A stretch of DNA of 64,000 bases. Source: Capitulum mitella (Eukaryota > Arthropoda > Thecostraca > Pollicipedomorpha > Pollicipedidae). Position numbers and translations under genes: made by a program. Where the stretch lies: positions 17,216,997-17,280,996 of the forward strand of contig CP099843.1 of the NCBI GenBank assembly GCA_030062745.1, in the 5' to 3' direction. Positions 23,699 to 36,097 of this stretch are shown in pieces; position 1 is the stretch's first letter, and each line of letters begins with the position of its first letter. The notes under the pieces were generated by a model. That model was not told where the DNA came from. It did no database searches and was given only the letters and a program-made list of their open reading frames with translations.

Positions 23699-26442
23699 CG
23701 CCCAAAGCTCGGGGCCTGTAAAGACCTTTTTCGTGTCATTTAGAAGATATACAGCAGAATAAAAAAGCATAGAACCATTTATATTTTCCTTAAAACCACA
23801 CACCTAAATCTGCCAAACAAGGAACAGCTAATACGGCCGCACTCACTCGTTCTCAAGTTGCGATATGACATTTTTATGCCGTTGAATTGGATCGTAGTAG
23901 ATGCGCCTCTTAGCGTGGCCTTAGTAGGCAGCAGATTTGGCATTTTTCCCACCACTGGTCATCAGGACATTATGCCTTGGGGCCAAAGAAGAGCTATAGC
24001 CGCGGCACCGCATTGCGCGGCGTCAGTGCGCTCTCAGTAACCGAACCTCCTGTTGCATTTGTTTATTACGCAAGGCTCAGGCGACCTTTTCGCCGGTTTA
24101 GGCGCGCTACAGCTCATGAAATATGCACAGTTCCGAATGGTCGATTCTTGAGAGGTGATTTGACGCCCTCATCAATGATGGATCGCTGAAATGACCACGC
24201 GACACGCACACCTGACTCATCGGATGGCTGATAATGGCGACGACTGTTTAACTGACTGTCTGATAATGGCGTGGCGGTCCATTATCATGCAGTACCACTA
24301 TCAGGCAGTATCACTAAGTTGTAGTAATGATTTACTTATTCGTGACAAATCAAAACAAATTTTTGGGGAAAAGGTGAAAGACATTCATGCTGGTCTTCCG
24401 ACAAAAATAAGGATAATTCGCGTATGATTTGGCAACAAAATAAATCATTTAAAGCTTTCTCATTTGTTTTTCCTCGCGTCTGTCGGATTTTCATTCTTTG
24501 TTAATACCTGTTTATTTCTTTCGCACTTCACTTGCTTTATTTTTCTTCCCTTCCTGTGTGGCTGTCTGTTGTGCTGCACTCCGGCTCTGTGGTTATCACT
24601 TTAATGATACGTTAACATCAAGCTTTGCTCATGATGGGCTTGTTTCAAATGGGTCCATTTTAAGTCCAGGGAGCGTTGTCGAATTCTGGTGTGCATTTGC
24701 CTCGTTAGTGACTTATCTACGCTACTGCCAGCACTGCAGGTCGTCACCATCCACCTGAAGGCATGAAAACTAAAATAGCAAATGTAACGCAAGTAAGTCA
24801 GTGTCAGGGAATGCAACTACGTGACGACTAAAGACATTACAACACTTTGATTAGCACAAACGATATTATGATGATAAGAGACGATTCATTCAAGAATGCA
24901 AGATGATTCATTAAATTCAATATTCTTTGAGCCTCCCTGAAATCGAAGTATTTGAATAGCTGAGCGTAGGTAGAGGGCAAGGGAGAAGAAGGAGAAAAAG
25001 AGTAGATAATCATGCTGTGTTAGCATTCCATGTCGTTCGTGGCTTTACATCTCACTTTATTTGTGGCGACAGCAATGGACTGAGATCATCACTTAGGGTG
25101 TCTTTCAAACATTTCAAAACACTGTTATTATTCCGTGTGCGTGCATCCCGCTCCCCTGAGTTGCCCACAGCTCTTTCGTCTCTCTTTCTTTCGGCGTTAA
25201 ACTGAAGCTCGTGAGCCATTGGCAACCATGTTCAGCCTCTTCGAGTCCATAATCTATCCGGAACATTTCCCTTTTCAACCTTTGTTTATTATTGCCAAAT
25301 GATGGTTGAGGTAGCCGTAAACAAACTTTTTTGCCAATGAACACTCGGAGGATGAAAACGAAAGCACTTGTATTTATACGCATACAGTGAAATCACTCAG
25401 GCATCAGCGCAGATCATGTAAAACGGCCGCCAAACTCCTGCGGAGTTCTTCTCGGGCGTGTTGCAAGCCAATCTGACCGAGCGTGTGCCCAATGTTACAT
25501 CTGGATGCAGGCCGACTATAAAGTAGGATGCTTCGGCCCATGTCACAGCTCTCCATGGCTGGAACAAGGCTGGTGCGTGCGCCACCCGGCTCTTATTTGC
25601 AGCTTCTGTGGACGGGAAGAGGCCATTAATTTCAGACACTGGACCCGTGAAAGAATTCGTTTGTGCTCGTGCTTCCGTTGTCGGAAACAATACCATTGGG
25701 ATCTATAACCTGGTAAGCGTATGCCATTTTTGTGAAATGAGGTTTCCTTTCATGTCAGTGTAGACGTAAAGATACTGGTGCTGAATAACCGTGTGCTATG
25801 GTGCGATTTGGAATGCCTGCTTTAATAGATAAGTAGATTAATGTACAAGTAAACACCCATTTATCCCCATACCACTTGGTTTTCTAGTTCATATAACTGA
25901 TATCACTCGATACTTCGTTTTTGATCAAGTAATGTTGCTATCTTTGGAAATCTGCATATCGCCATCTGCAACTACAGTTTTGTTTCATTATTGGTGCTGC
26001 CAGTGCCACTTTGAAGTACATTTTTTCCAAATATTGCCCTAGGTCTAATGCTAAATTTGGGACTTATTGGTGTTGTATTGGCAACAGCTAACGTAACCTA
26101 ACTTATCCTAACTAATCCAACCAATAGCACGGTATATTCCATCTGTGGTTATCTGTGTATTAGTGTCATTCATGGAAAATTGCCAGAACAATGATATGCT
26201 AAAATGAGAACGAATCGTTAAGAGTAAAAACGTAGGTCTTCCTCAGGCACCACTATGCTTCTCTACAAATCGGCGTGCTCTTTCGTTCAAACGTTTCCTT
26301 GTATGTTTTCCTAGAACTGTGCTCCCAGTATGATGACAAAATACAACTTGAAAATCATCTGTTAAATTTACTAAATCCTCCGCAAAACCGGCACGTTTCC
26401 TGTAAATATGTTATCAAGTGGTTTATGCGGGAATGACGAAGC

Positions 26443-26539
26443 ACACGATGCGCGAGACAGGGGGTGGTCGGCTTGATTCTGTAGGCGGGGGCACGATGCG
26501 CGAGACAGGGGGTGGTCGGCTTGATTCGGTAGGCGGGGG
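26443..26539. repeat. 48-bp tandem duplication
   Basis: The segment ACGATGCGCGAGACAGGGGG plus TGGTCGGCTTGATTCTGTAG GCGGGG occurs twice in a row with one or two changes. It lies in a frame that could be an exon (see intron entry). Confidence 0.9.
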
Positions 26540-27382
26540 ACGTAGGTCAGCTCGCTCGAGTCGTCTGCGGACCACGCCATCTAGCTCGCCAATGCATGCC
26601 CAGGATCAAAGGCTTTCGGCCCGTAAGAAGCTGAGGCCGCCCACTTTTAGTCGGTCCGAGAGGCTTGGATTTGGATCTGCGGACTGGTAAGCCCGTCGTA
26701 ATTGCTGGTCTAAGCATTGCCAGACGAGGCTCCGACATCGGCTTGGACGATCCTGGACTGGCTTCAGTGGCGCTTACGTTATGGCATTGATAGCTTAATT
26801 TTATTTGAATTATGCATTATTTATGAATGAAACATATATTGCTATATATATATAACATATTATTTGTTAGAAAACCATGACGTTTTGTGTGAAGCAATGG
26901 GGCCAATCCAGTTTTTATTTGTACCAGGAAACTGACCTAGCTTGGGTTAGTAATTGCTAAAGGCAGGGAAGCATGCGTTGGTTCGTTTCATTTCGAGAAG
27001 CCTTAAATAAATCAATGTGAGAAGCAACATGGTGCTTTGGAGGTTACCCCGTGTCCATTCTATGTTGTTTGTTCCATTTTAACAAGCATCATCGCTTTGC
27101 TTTTCCAACACTTGATGCAAATAACATCTCTTGATGCTCGAAATAGAGTGCCAGATAATTGATGCTTTTACGTGGACCGTTGTTCAAAATGTCAGTTCGT
27201 ACAGAGTCCACCCACATCACCTCAGCGAAAATGTGAACAAGTTATCCTGATGCATGGGCATATTGGCGCCTGCTTCCCTCCAGCAAAGCAATCGTGGTGA
27301 TACGGACAATGCAGAGCCGGGTTTATCTTTCGTTCAATATTCATGAGCATCACCAACAGTTAGCCGCGCCGCGGACACTTAC

Positions 27383-27563
27383 GGCATGTAGTTGCACTCG
27401 TGCGCTGCGTCATCGAATCCCAGGTCTTCCGGGCACGTGAAGTGGAAGGGGATGAACTCGTTGCACTCATAGAAGTCGTGACAGTTGTCCGGGTCGGGGT
27501 AGAGGCCATACTCAGTTGGACATGTGAAGGCAGACGGCGACGTGGTCGCCTTCACCGGGACTC
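27383..27563 (-). CDS. Exon 2 of a secreted chitin-binding (peritrophin-A / CBM14) protein
   Basis: On the reverse strand an acceptor (TTCCGGTATCTCAAAG) precedes 181 coding bases that end at a perfect donor, GTAAGT (27382-27377). Two leading bases (GA) complete a Gly codon with exon 1. After a short Thr/Ser linker comes a chitin-binding type 2 domain: Cys34-X12-Cys47-X5-Cys53-X9-Cys63-X12-Cys76, with GLYPDPDNCHDFYEC and the FDDAAHECN ending, which is the peritrophin-A spacing. Such domains bind chitin in cuticle or gut lining. The sixth cysteine is missing and should come from the next exon, which I could not find at lower coordinates. Without splicing the frame would read CCG TAA, an immediate stop after 80 residues. 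Confidence 0.85.
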
Positions 27564-29367
27564 CTTTGAGATACCGGAAAGAAAGCCATCAGTCATTCAC
27601 CAGCCTTCAGTGTCACCAGTTTTTCATCATTCGGTCTCTGGTGCCATCAGTCATTCGTCGTTGAAGCGTCATTCATCATCCAGTGGGCACAACCAGAGGC
27701 ATAACGAATTTTGCAATGCAGACACAATGTATAACAGCATGCGCAAAATAACCATAGACAGTTGCTGGAACGAGCGGCGTTAACCACGGTAAGTGCCACA
27801 AGTACTGACTGAGCTCAGTATAACGTTAAGACGCCAGCTGCAGATGACACATAAAACATGCAACAGCACATGGCGCTGAGGACATGAATATCTAACAGAT
27901 AGGCTGCTCTGGCCAGAGTGAGTACGTCATTTTGTTGTCTGATTCGAGGGCTCCAGCGCTGCTCACGAACTCATTTCTTGAAGATAGGTATCTGAACGCA
28001 TAAATTCATAAGATTCTTCTTCTTTTTCTCCTCCCTGCAGCTGGGTGCTTAACTTATGGCCCTGAGGTCAAATTTTAACCCTCTTCCGTACCAAATGAAG
28101 GCATACTAAGTCGTCAGTAATAAACTATGCACAAGAACTTGGTCGATAAAATAAACGGAAAATGCAGTTAAATGTTTTTAAAATTATCGTGAGATGTTCA
28201 ACCACAGCCAGCATTCGCTATCTGGCCGCCCTCAACAGTACTGGAGGGTTGGTACGACCCCCCAGTCATTTCCAAACCCGACGCAATAAAGCAACGAAAC
28301 AGAAAACGGTCGTGCAGCTTGGTCTTTAAGGTACAGGATGATACCTATTGTAAACCCTTTAGGTCAAGCGGTGACCTTACAGACGACCTGAAAGGGGGTC
28401 AAGTCGGTGGATTATGTTTTTCTTTGGATTATATGAGGCGTGACCTTTAGGGCATTTTAAGAACCCCAGAAGGACTTTGAATGATAAGCACCCAAACTGC
28501 TGTCTGTATGCGCATCAGCGGTCCCAATTACATAACGACCAGGTCAAAAAAGATCCAAAAAGGTTATTGACTTCCGCTCATGGTTCTGACCTAAGATGCC
28601 CTTGAGTCAACTGAGTATTGCAATGCAGAGGTCACCGACACCATGGGTTACACCCATGATTTGGACTGAATGAGATTTGGGACCATGGAATCCTCAAAAC
28701 GTTTTTAATTTGATGAGGACCGTCACTGTGCCGTTATTTCTCCATGGCTTGCCCTCGAGAAGGACGTCATAGGTTAGTGGGCTTTTAAGGTATGAACTTC
28801 AAATTTTCACACAATACGTCAAAATATTTAAGATTCCGGTTTACAAGGCTTCAGAGCGATCAGACCAGTCGCTCTGAGATAAATTGTAAACATTCATAAG
28901 GGGTTAAACCAACTGGACTGGACTGGACTAGCTTGCACCACCTGTACTGGCGAGGGTTGACTACAGATGTAAACACATTATGATAGTAGGACACTTCTCA
29001 TGCGTATTTGGTCGACTGTTTGCTTAATGGAACGAAAATGTATTGAGGTGACCGGTGGGACGCGAGACATTGGTTTAAGAATAACTCGATGGCTTTGTTC
29101 GCAAATGCTTTTCATATCGCTGTATAAGGAGACCCCAACAGTTTTCCGGAAAGTCTTCTAAAGCCAGTTATGCTACACACGTGCCGTAAAGGTTTGGTTA
29201 ATTGATTTCGGTAATGTATTTGGACATCGACTGAACGTGTTTGGTAATGTATTGTTACTGATGCATTTTTTTGTTCTAGGGTGCATTAACATTGTTGCGG
29301 CATACGGAAACATTTCATTACTTGACACAATAGTGGGTTGTAGCGATCTTTTGCTTCGGTCATCGCA

Positions 29368-29748
29368 CTAAGGGCATCGTTTATCAAGCGTTCGGCGCGA
29401 GTTAATAAACCCCAGGTTTTGCGATTCAAGCAGCACCGATGTACCAACAACGTCAAACCCACGCGCGCCCATGTTTTCTAAAAGCTTTAGTTTTGTCACC
29501 CAAGAAATACAAGACTCCGACGAAAAGTCCACTTTGTCCCTAATCCATTGCGACGTTAGGAGTTCCACATTTTCTGGGATAGCATGCTTCAGTTCATTCC
29601 GAAATAGGTTTTTCTGACATAATTTAGTATAATGACGTCTGACTACTTCCTCTCGCAAACGATACATGTTTAGGCTGGCAGACAGGCTTTGATTACGTTT
29701 CCCTTTCGAACAATTACGAACATTCAGATGCATTTTATTTTCTTTCAT
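29368..29748 (-). other. Unidentified 126-codon reverse open frame in AT-rich DNA
   Basis: Open in DNA where stops should be frequent. The product is basic with mixed composition (for example SQWIRDKVDFSSESCISW). I do not recognise a family. It may be a transposon remnant or chance. Confidence 0.2.
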
Positions 29749-30271
29749 ATTCGTTTCTGCTTTTGCTTTACAGTGCAGCTTTTCACGGAATTTTCCATTT
29801 TATTTACCAATGTAAGTATACGCTTTTATTTATACTGAAATCTGCCCGCGGTGTCTCTTCGATAAATCGTTATCCCAGAAACCTCCCTGTATAAGTCGGA
29901 GCGGTGTGTGCACTAAGCGGTTCATTGGTATTAAGTGTTCTCGAAAATATTGAAATGAAACCTCTAGCTAGTGTTGTTTTACCGGACATTCCCTGAGCGC
30001 TCCTGAGTAACTGTTCGTCTTTTTGTTGCATTTTGACCATTGGGTACTTTGTCGTTTTTCCTTTTGTACTGAACAAATTGACCACTGCCAACAGGCAGGG
30101 ACACATTTGAAGGGTACAATTTAAAAAAAAAACAGCACTAAATGATGTACAGAAAACAAATGTGTAATCGGTTTCGTTGCGTTTCGTGGCTGGCGGCAGT
30201 ATGGACGTAGCTTCCAACTAAACCTCAGCTAGCCAGACTTTCAAATGCTTACGCCGGCAGGTGCTGAAATG

Positions 30272-30361
30272 CGGGTTGAGAGCTGCTCTTTCTCTGTGAA
30301 TAGAACGTTCGGCGGGTTGAGAGCTGCTCTTTCTCGGTGAAGAGAACAACAGAACGTTCGT
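30272..30361. repeat. Two-unit direct repeat (~41-48 bp)
   Basis: GGGTTGAGAGCTGCTCTTTC followed by TCGGTGAA-like sequence and AGAACGTTCG occurs twice, the second unit with a 6-bp insertion. Confidence 0.85.
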
Positions 30362-31061
30362 TTGTCTCACGGGTCACGAGTGTCCCAAGCGGCCTGCGAT
30401 AATCGACCAGCCCCGGCGCCGCAGAGGACGCAGCCGCTTCACGCCGGGCTCGACAGAACCAGAGAACGACTCCCGGCCCGAGTCATACGTGACCGCCAGT
30501 CCTCGCAGCCCCGAGCGTCATGCGTGGCAGACCGAGTGCGAAAGTGACGACATGCATAAGGCGACTGGGGCTTCAATCGCCTTAGCGCTGGCGAGCTGGT
30601 AATGGCAAGCCTAACTGGCTTGGCTTGTCGCGGTTAAAAAACCTTATACATATTTTATGGATGTGCATTAAATCAGCGTGACTATGAAATGAAGGCAGCC
30701 GTGCACATGTGCGCTATTGCCTTTTGCAGTGGAGCCCGTTTACACTACTGGTGTAAAAGTGTTCCTTCGGTCCCAAGTCATGAGTCCAGTGGCAGCTACA
30801 TAACTGGGAACGCTTGGTCATAAAAGAATCCTGACATTACTTTTTCGAATCGTGAGCGATAAGAATGTGCCATTTGGTATCTGCGATGCGGATCTTCCTA
30901 TTCCCATGTGGCATTTTAAATTCTGGGGTTAGGTTTTGTTTGTTGACATTCGTCTATAAAATTAATTTGGTATACATGCATACCAACAACATCAGGGGCC
31001 ACGGTAACTGGATAGACGTTGTTTATGCAGAAATCGATAGATCACATTTATCCGGACCTAC

Positions 31062-31119
31062 CTGCAGCGTACGCTGACGCCGCGAAGACGCACAACAGAA
31101 TGACCAGCCTCCAGAACAT
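31062..31119 (-). CDS. Exon 1 (signal peptide) of the chitin-binding protein gene
   Basis: The reverse-strand ATG at 31119-31117 starts a 19-codon frame, MFWRLVILLCVFAASAYAA, a textbook signal peptide with a hydrophobic core and AYA-A cleavage site. It ends GCA G before donor GTAGGT, splitting a codon after base one. That matches the start of exon 2 (27563), so the protein reads …SAYAA-G-VPVKATTSPSAFTC. A short first exon holding only the signal peptide is common in arthropod cuticle and peritrophic-matrix genes. The gene is transcribed right to left inside an intron of the forward Ptp99A-like gene. Confidence 0.85.
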
Positions 31120-31158
31120 GTTGTGATGCGAGTGGATGGGCCAAAGGTTCTTCTGCAC

Positions 31159-31191
31159 ACTGAGGCTCTGGGGCGGTCACGCGCCTTTAAT
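31159..31191 (-). promoter_or_regulatory. Core promoter of the chitin-binding gene: TATA-like box plus TCAGT initiator
   Basis: On the reverse strand ATTAAAGG (31191-31184) lies about 30 bases upstream of TCAGT (31163-31159), the arthropod initiator consensus. This would start transcription near 31161 and give a 5' leader of about 42 bases before the ATG at 31119. The spacing is canonical. The upstream DNA (31200-31500) is GC-rich. Confidence 0.6.
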
Positions 31192-32273
31192 ATGGCGTCC
31201 CAGCCTCGTATCACCCCGGCCGAAGTGATTGTCACTTCTCAGTACGGCAGAATAAAAAGGCGGCGCTTGCGACACCGTCCCGGCCGGTTCCCAGGCCAGC
31301 GCCCGCCACGGACAGGAAACAGCTGGACCTTGGCGCGTCAGGTGCGCCTCTCACACGGGAGCGAGCGGGAGTTCCGACGCCGCAGCCGCGTATCTGCGAG
31401 ACAGCGCCATCGGCCCGGACGCAGCGGCCCGCCTCCGTGCTTTAGTCGTTTTGCGCCCGGCTGCAGACCAGATTTGATGTATCTGGCTCCGAGCTGATGG
31501 CACGTGCGCGGTGGAAGAGCCCTAACGCGAGTAGGGAAATTACACATTCTCATCGTGATGTGGTGATGAATATTAACCTGGCACCGCCCGGCGGGTGTCA
31601 AATAGGGCGTCCCCCTCGGCTTTTCCTGAATAACTTTTGAACCGTTAGAGCCACCTCAACCAAATTTTCAGTACCTATTCAAAAATCGGTTTTTCGTCTT
31701 TTGACATCAAAACCATTTCCATGCTACGACAGGTCGTGGAGATATGACGTCATAAGTACACCCATGCATGCATGTTTTCGCCTCTTCGGGCGGTGGCGCG
31801 AACATGCTTCTTTTTTATAATGTTCGCGAATACAGTGTATGCATTATTTGTATTTACATCGGACAAGGTCCCCAAAAAGATACCCAAGCGTCCCATGTCA
31901 ACATAGGTCATGCGTAGTGACAATTGGACTGATTTGCATTGTGGGTGGTAGAAGTGGTTGCCGCTGACCTTGCCCACCGTTGAAACCAGACAAGCAAAGC
32001 TGCTCGCGACTTTGCGCAACATTCACCACATGCAGCGTGAGGTCGTGTCAGGCGGCGTCACTCGCAGCCGTTTTGATCCACGTGAGCAAGGATAGCAAAA
32101 CGAAATGAAATGCAGCATTGCCTGTGGAAGATCGTTCAACAGCAGCCGAGAACAATTATTGTTCCTCGTGAGAAAAACGACTGTCCGTCCTGACCTGGTT
32201 TGACCTTAAATAAAGAGCTCACAAAACAGATTAATTGTCATGAGATGGCATTTCAGTTCCGTACTTGGCACAG
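31192..32273. other. Upstream region of the chitin-binding gene, then repeat-like DNA
   Basis: 31200-31500 is GC-rich and may hold regulatory sites for the reverse gene (an AATAAAAAGG word lies at 31250-31259). 31600-32030 contains a dispersed-repeat phrase (TTTTCCTGAATAACTTTTGAACCG) resembling the one near 7890. No exon is supported. Confidence 0.4.
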
Positions 32274-33489
32274 TTAACCCGCCCCCGACTGGGGGGCAGT
32301 TGACCGCCCCCCCCCCTCCTCCCCTGAGGTTTTTTCTAGGATTGCGAGAGAACGAACAAACTCAGAGCCACGAAACTTTGTGTACCTTTTGCTTGATCAT
32401 TTTTACACCTTGTGTCAAAGTTTTGACCTCAGGTCGAGCCAAATGTCTGACCTGGGTCAGGTCAAACGGACCTATATCCAAAAACGTTAAGCGCCCGTAA
32501 CTTTTTCGCAAAACAAGATGTCACAATAACACTTTCAGGGATTAGTCATCTTGCTAGATGCAACAAATTTGCTATCTCAGCTTTTTCGGAATTTTTGGGG
32601 TCATTGGCCTAAGGCCAATCTCATTTTTAACACATGTAGTTTTTTCTGAAATTGGCGGAATTTTTCATAACATTTTCAGTGTGGAGTGAAGCAGACATCT
32701 AGTTGCCGTCATTGGGCAAACTATCAATGACTTCCAGCCATTGACCTGAGGTCAGGTCACGAATAACTGTAGTGAGCCAAAATGTACCACCGTCAAAATT
32801 AGCCATGAATTACTCAGAATGGGTACTAGCTTGCACAGACGTAAGTAATACCAAGAACCTCAGAAAATTTAAAAAATTGCATATCTTCGAAATAAACAGG
32901 CTCTCGCGGATAAAGCTCCGCCAGTTGTGTAGATTGGTAACTAATTAATTTTTCCAAAATTTAAGCATGAGAAACCATCACAAGAACCACCAAGATTAAT
33001 GAAATTTACAGGGATAGGCTTATGTCGCAAAAATAAAGGAACGCTAAAATTAGTTTCCGTTAATTCCTTACTGCGTACGGCTGCGGCGCCCGCCAACACC
33101 CCGCGTGAAAATTGCCGTGTCTTTAACTCAACGTTTCGGCGTATATATTGAACAAATCTGAAAAAATAGACGTGTATCGGCATCTGCGGACCTTTATTTG
33201 TGCGCTGGTGCCTTTACCTATGCGTTATTAGTTACAGCCCTTGAGACTGAGACCGTTTCTCGGTCCCATGCAGTCGGCTATGAGAAGACATATACAGGAC
33301 TTAAATTGCTTGCATATTACCTAAAACTAAAAATGAGACCAGTTTCGAGCTCTACTCGTCACAAGCCTTCCAACGATGTGCTTATTTTTATCGTGCGACT
33401 AACCGTTCGTGAGTTAGAGGGGGGCGGCCAACCGGCCCCCCCCCCAGTCGGGCGTGATCGTCGCCGGCCGACGGTCGTGCGCAGGTTAA
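32274..33489 (+). mobile_element. piggyBac-like MITE, copy 2 (1216 bp, inverted relative to copies 1 and 3)
   Basis: Starts TTAACCCGCCCCCGACTGGG and ends GTGCGCAGGTTAA, with TTAA at 32274-32277 and 33486-33489. It aligns end to end with the reverse complement of the copies at 14093 and 62441. Both subterminal G-run/C-run hairpins are kept (32291-32316 and 33419-33448). The TGACCTGGGTCAGGTCAAACGGACC-like cluster near its left end is the same AGGTCA-rich block as in the other copies. No transposase frame. Confidence 0.85.
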
Positions 33490-36097
33490 GAATCCCAGCA
33501 CGTAAATATTGCTCTTTGGCAGGACGAGTAATGCAGCCTACTATGACCTGACCTAAACTGACCTTGACCGGATGAAAAACAGGTAGCGCAAAACTGATCA
33601 GGTTTCACTTCTGTCCTTTTTGTCACCTGGATCAAAAACGGCTGCACTAAGTATCGATCTTTGGCATGTAAAGTAAAACCAATATTTCACTTGACTTAGG
33701 CTGACCTTGACTCAATTTTTTACTACACTTCGGCATGTCTCTGATCCGGAAGATCGTGGCTTTTTGTCTGATACCCAGCTGAAGGGCCGAAGACCAGTAT
33801 TGCCGATGATATGATGTATGAATCGGCATTAGTTTTTCCGACGCCATTTTATGCGTTTTACAAGTCCTGTGACGTCATGAGTCACGTGACAGGGACAACA
33901 TAGTATTTTCTGAATCGCAAGACTCGGGGCTATCGACTGGTGGCAGACCGGTTGAGGTCCGACGATTAGATCCTGAGATTACAGGGGATGCCCTCTCTAA
34001 CACCCCCAGGCGGTCTCGGGTACAAAAACACGCCAGACGGTGCCGGATTAATCGATGGATTCGCATTTATTTATTACTAGTAACATCAAATGCGATCTTA
34101 AAAACACCGCTTTATCGTAAATGTCACTGCTCAGAAAAATTTTTCACTGTTCCCATCCAGAAGGGTTCGTTTCGAGGGCTTCATCTTTGTTAATCATGTA
34201 GGCTGGGTATCACAGGTCGTGGCTGTTCGTTACGAAGTCGTTTTTCGCCAATGTCAGCCCTCTCAACCTTGATGGTGCTCATTTCAACCATTCCGCCGCC
34301 GGGGGATATGAAAAGGTCCATCTTATTGAATTCCATATTTCCTGGATCGACAGAACGTGAACAATGGCGAACATTGGCAGACCACAGCTGCGGTTGGAAA
34401 ATGAATGAAAAGACGTAAACGGTCGCTTTAATGGGATATTACTGTCTGAAATTTGATTCACGCCGTTCCTGGCAGACTTAAGGACCCTGCGAACAGTTCG
34501 ACGTCAATGATGTGCATATGTTGAGGCACTATGCTTTATATTTTAGCTAGCTACCTCTAGAATAGATTTTTTGGCAAAAATAAATCATTTTGGCTATTGA
34601 ATTCAAACACTTTTCCATCCTTTCAGTTTACTATCAGCTGTATTTCATAGACGTGCACATTGAAATGAAGAACTTATCTGTCACTGAGATGATGCAGTTA
34701 AATCTGCTTATGGCGAATCCGCTTACAACGAAATTCGGCCATAGCGAAGAACTTTGTCTCATGCCCTCAAAATTCAGTGTAAAAGGTCGGATATAAAGAA
34801 ATCGGGAGCAAAGTCCATGTTTGACACACGCCTTAGTTGTGGGAGACTTAGGGATTTAGGGCAATTTTGGATCAAGATGAAAACTTTCCATCTTTTGGAC
34901 GGCATGAAGCAGAACAAGAATTTTTTAATGCCCTTGTGTTTATTGCCTGATATCTTTAAAGCGGAGGAGCCCTCACCCAAGATGAGGATACCTTTTTGTT
35001 GATGGTATCAAAGGAGGTACCTTTCTTTGATGATGACGCGTTTGTCTCTGGTCTGGAGGAAACTCGCGCTTAGCACGTGCGCTAGTGGACCTCAAAATAA
35101 CGTGCACTGACGGGTCAGGTTGTTTCCCCCTTTATCTTTTGATCTACCGGACTGATTGCAACAGAATTTTGTGGGAATGAAGTTTGCATAGTCAGCTTAC
35201 ATTTCCCAGAAAGTGAATGTCGAATTATTAGTTTCCCTCCTTTCTCCAAAACTACAGAGCGGATGACAGCACAATTTAGTAGACCATTTCTCCATATCAT
35301 TGACTTACATCCCACGAATTGCGGTTCACGTAGGTGTAATGAAACGAAGTCACCCTCAGTCAACATTTGAAAACGTTGCATTTCGTCGAAATCGATCAAA
35401 ATCAGAACCAAAATCAAAGACAAAATCTGGTGGGATAGGACTGGTTACTCTGATAATTTGATAAATATAGAGTTCCAATTTGTTTAAATTTCACATAAAA
35501 GTGTTTGTTTCGTGACTTCGACAATAACGAAGTGTGTTCTTAACGTATTTTCACAAAGAACCCCACAAATTCGTTATAAGCGGATTTAACTGCCGGTATT
35601 TGCAGTATTAGTTGAGGTATGCATTTCACGAAGCAGACGTCCTGAAAAACCTGTCGATGGTCCCATGATGCATTACTAGTCATTCAATTCGAATCCGTGA
35701 ATTTCCTATAACTGATGTATGTTTTGAAAAGAATGATAATTTTCCCGCAGTTGCCTCGCTTTGTTCGCTCACTGTATCTAAATAAGGCACTGTAGTTATC
35801 TGCACCCTACATATGCCAGCACTACCCCGGTACTTGCACGCATGAGCAAGTTCGAAACAAATGCTCTCATTTAGCTCAGATAAACGCCATAAATATCACG
35901 TCCTATTTCAGTGATTTCTGTGTCAATCAAGTGATATTACACTGTAAAACTAGGTAGACCAGGTCCACCTCCGCACAAACCAGAATCTTTCCTACGTTTG
36001 CCTCCGCCCAGTTTTCAGTACCTTCCAAGTCGGCCTTTCATTTAATACATTCCCGTGCCACCCGCGGCACCAAGTCAGTTCGGCGTGTGACGGGCAG
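33490..36097 (+). other. Last part of the first coding intron of the Ptp99A-like gene
   Basis: AT-rich, with no supported exon. 33530-33730 has more TGACCT words. 34590-35450 has short open frames on both strands that look like old dispersed repeat. The intron ends at the acceptor GTGTGACGGGCAG (36097). A weaker acceptor-like TTTTCAG lies at 36009. Confidence 0.45.

Larger units (their letters stand above)
22254..27382 (+). other. First coding intron of the Ptp99A-like gene, part 1: repeats and no confirmed exon
   Basis: Donor GTAAGG at 22254. Contains an inverted repeat with AT microsatellites (23275-23698). A forward frame at 25505-25708 has two CxxC-like pairs (ICSFC and CSCFRC) but no known family. 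A forward frame at 26418-26686 ends at a possible donor (CTG then GTAAGC at 26687) and contains a 48-bp duplication. Neither is called a gene. Confidence 0.45.
27564..31061 (-). other. Intron 1 of the chitin-binding gene (also inside the Ptp99A-like intron)
   Basis: Runs from the donor GTAGGT (31061-31056) to the acceptor ending at 27564 on the reverse strand. It holds dispersed-repeat-like DNA with AGGTCA/TGACCT words (about 28050-28850), a hairpin TCAGAGCG…CGCTCTGA near 28854-28880, a 127-codon reverse frame (29368-29748) of unknown nature, and a two-unit repeat at 30272-30360. No other exon is supported. Confidence 0.5.

Noticed and set aside
25505-25708. Forward frame with ICSFC and CSCFRC, like a zinc ribbon
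   Set aside because: Too short, no family match I can defend, and no splice partner; the resemblance to ISXO2-type transposase ribbons is weak.
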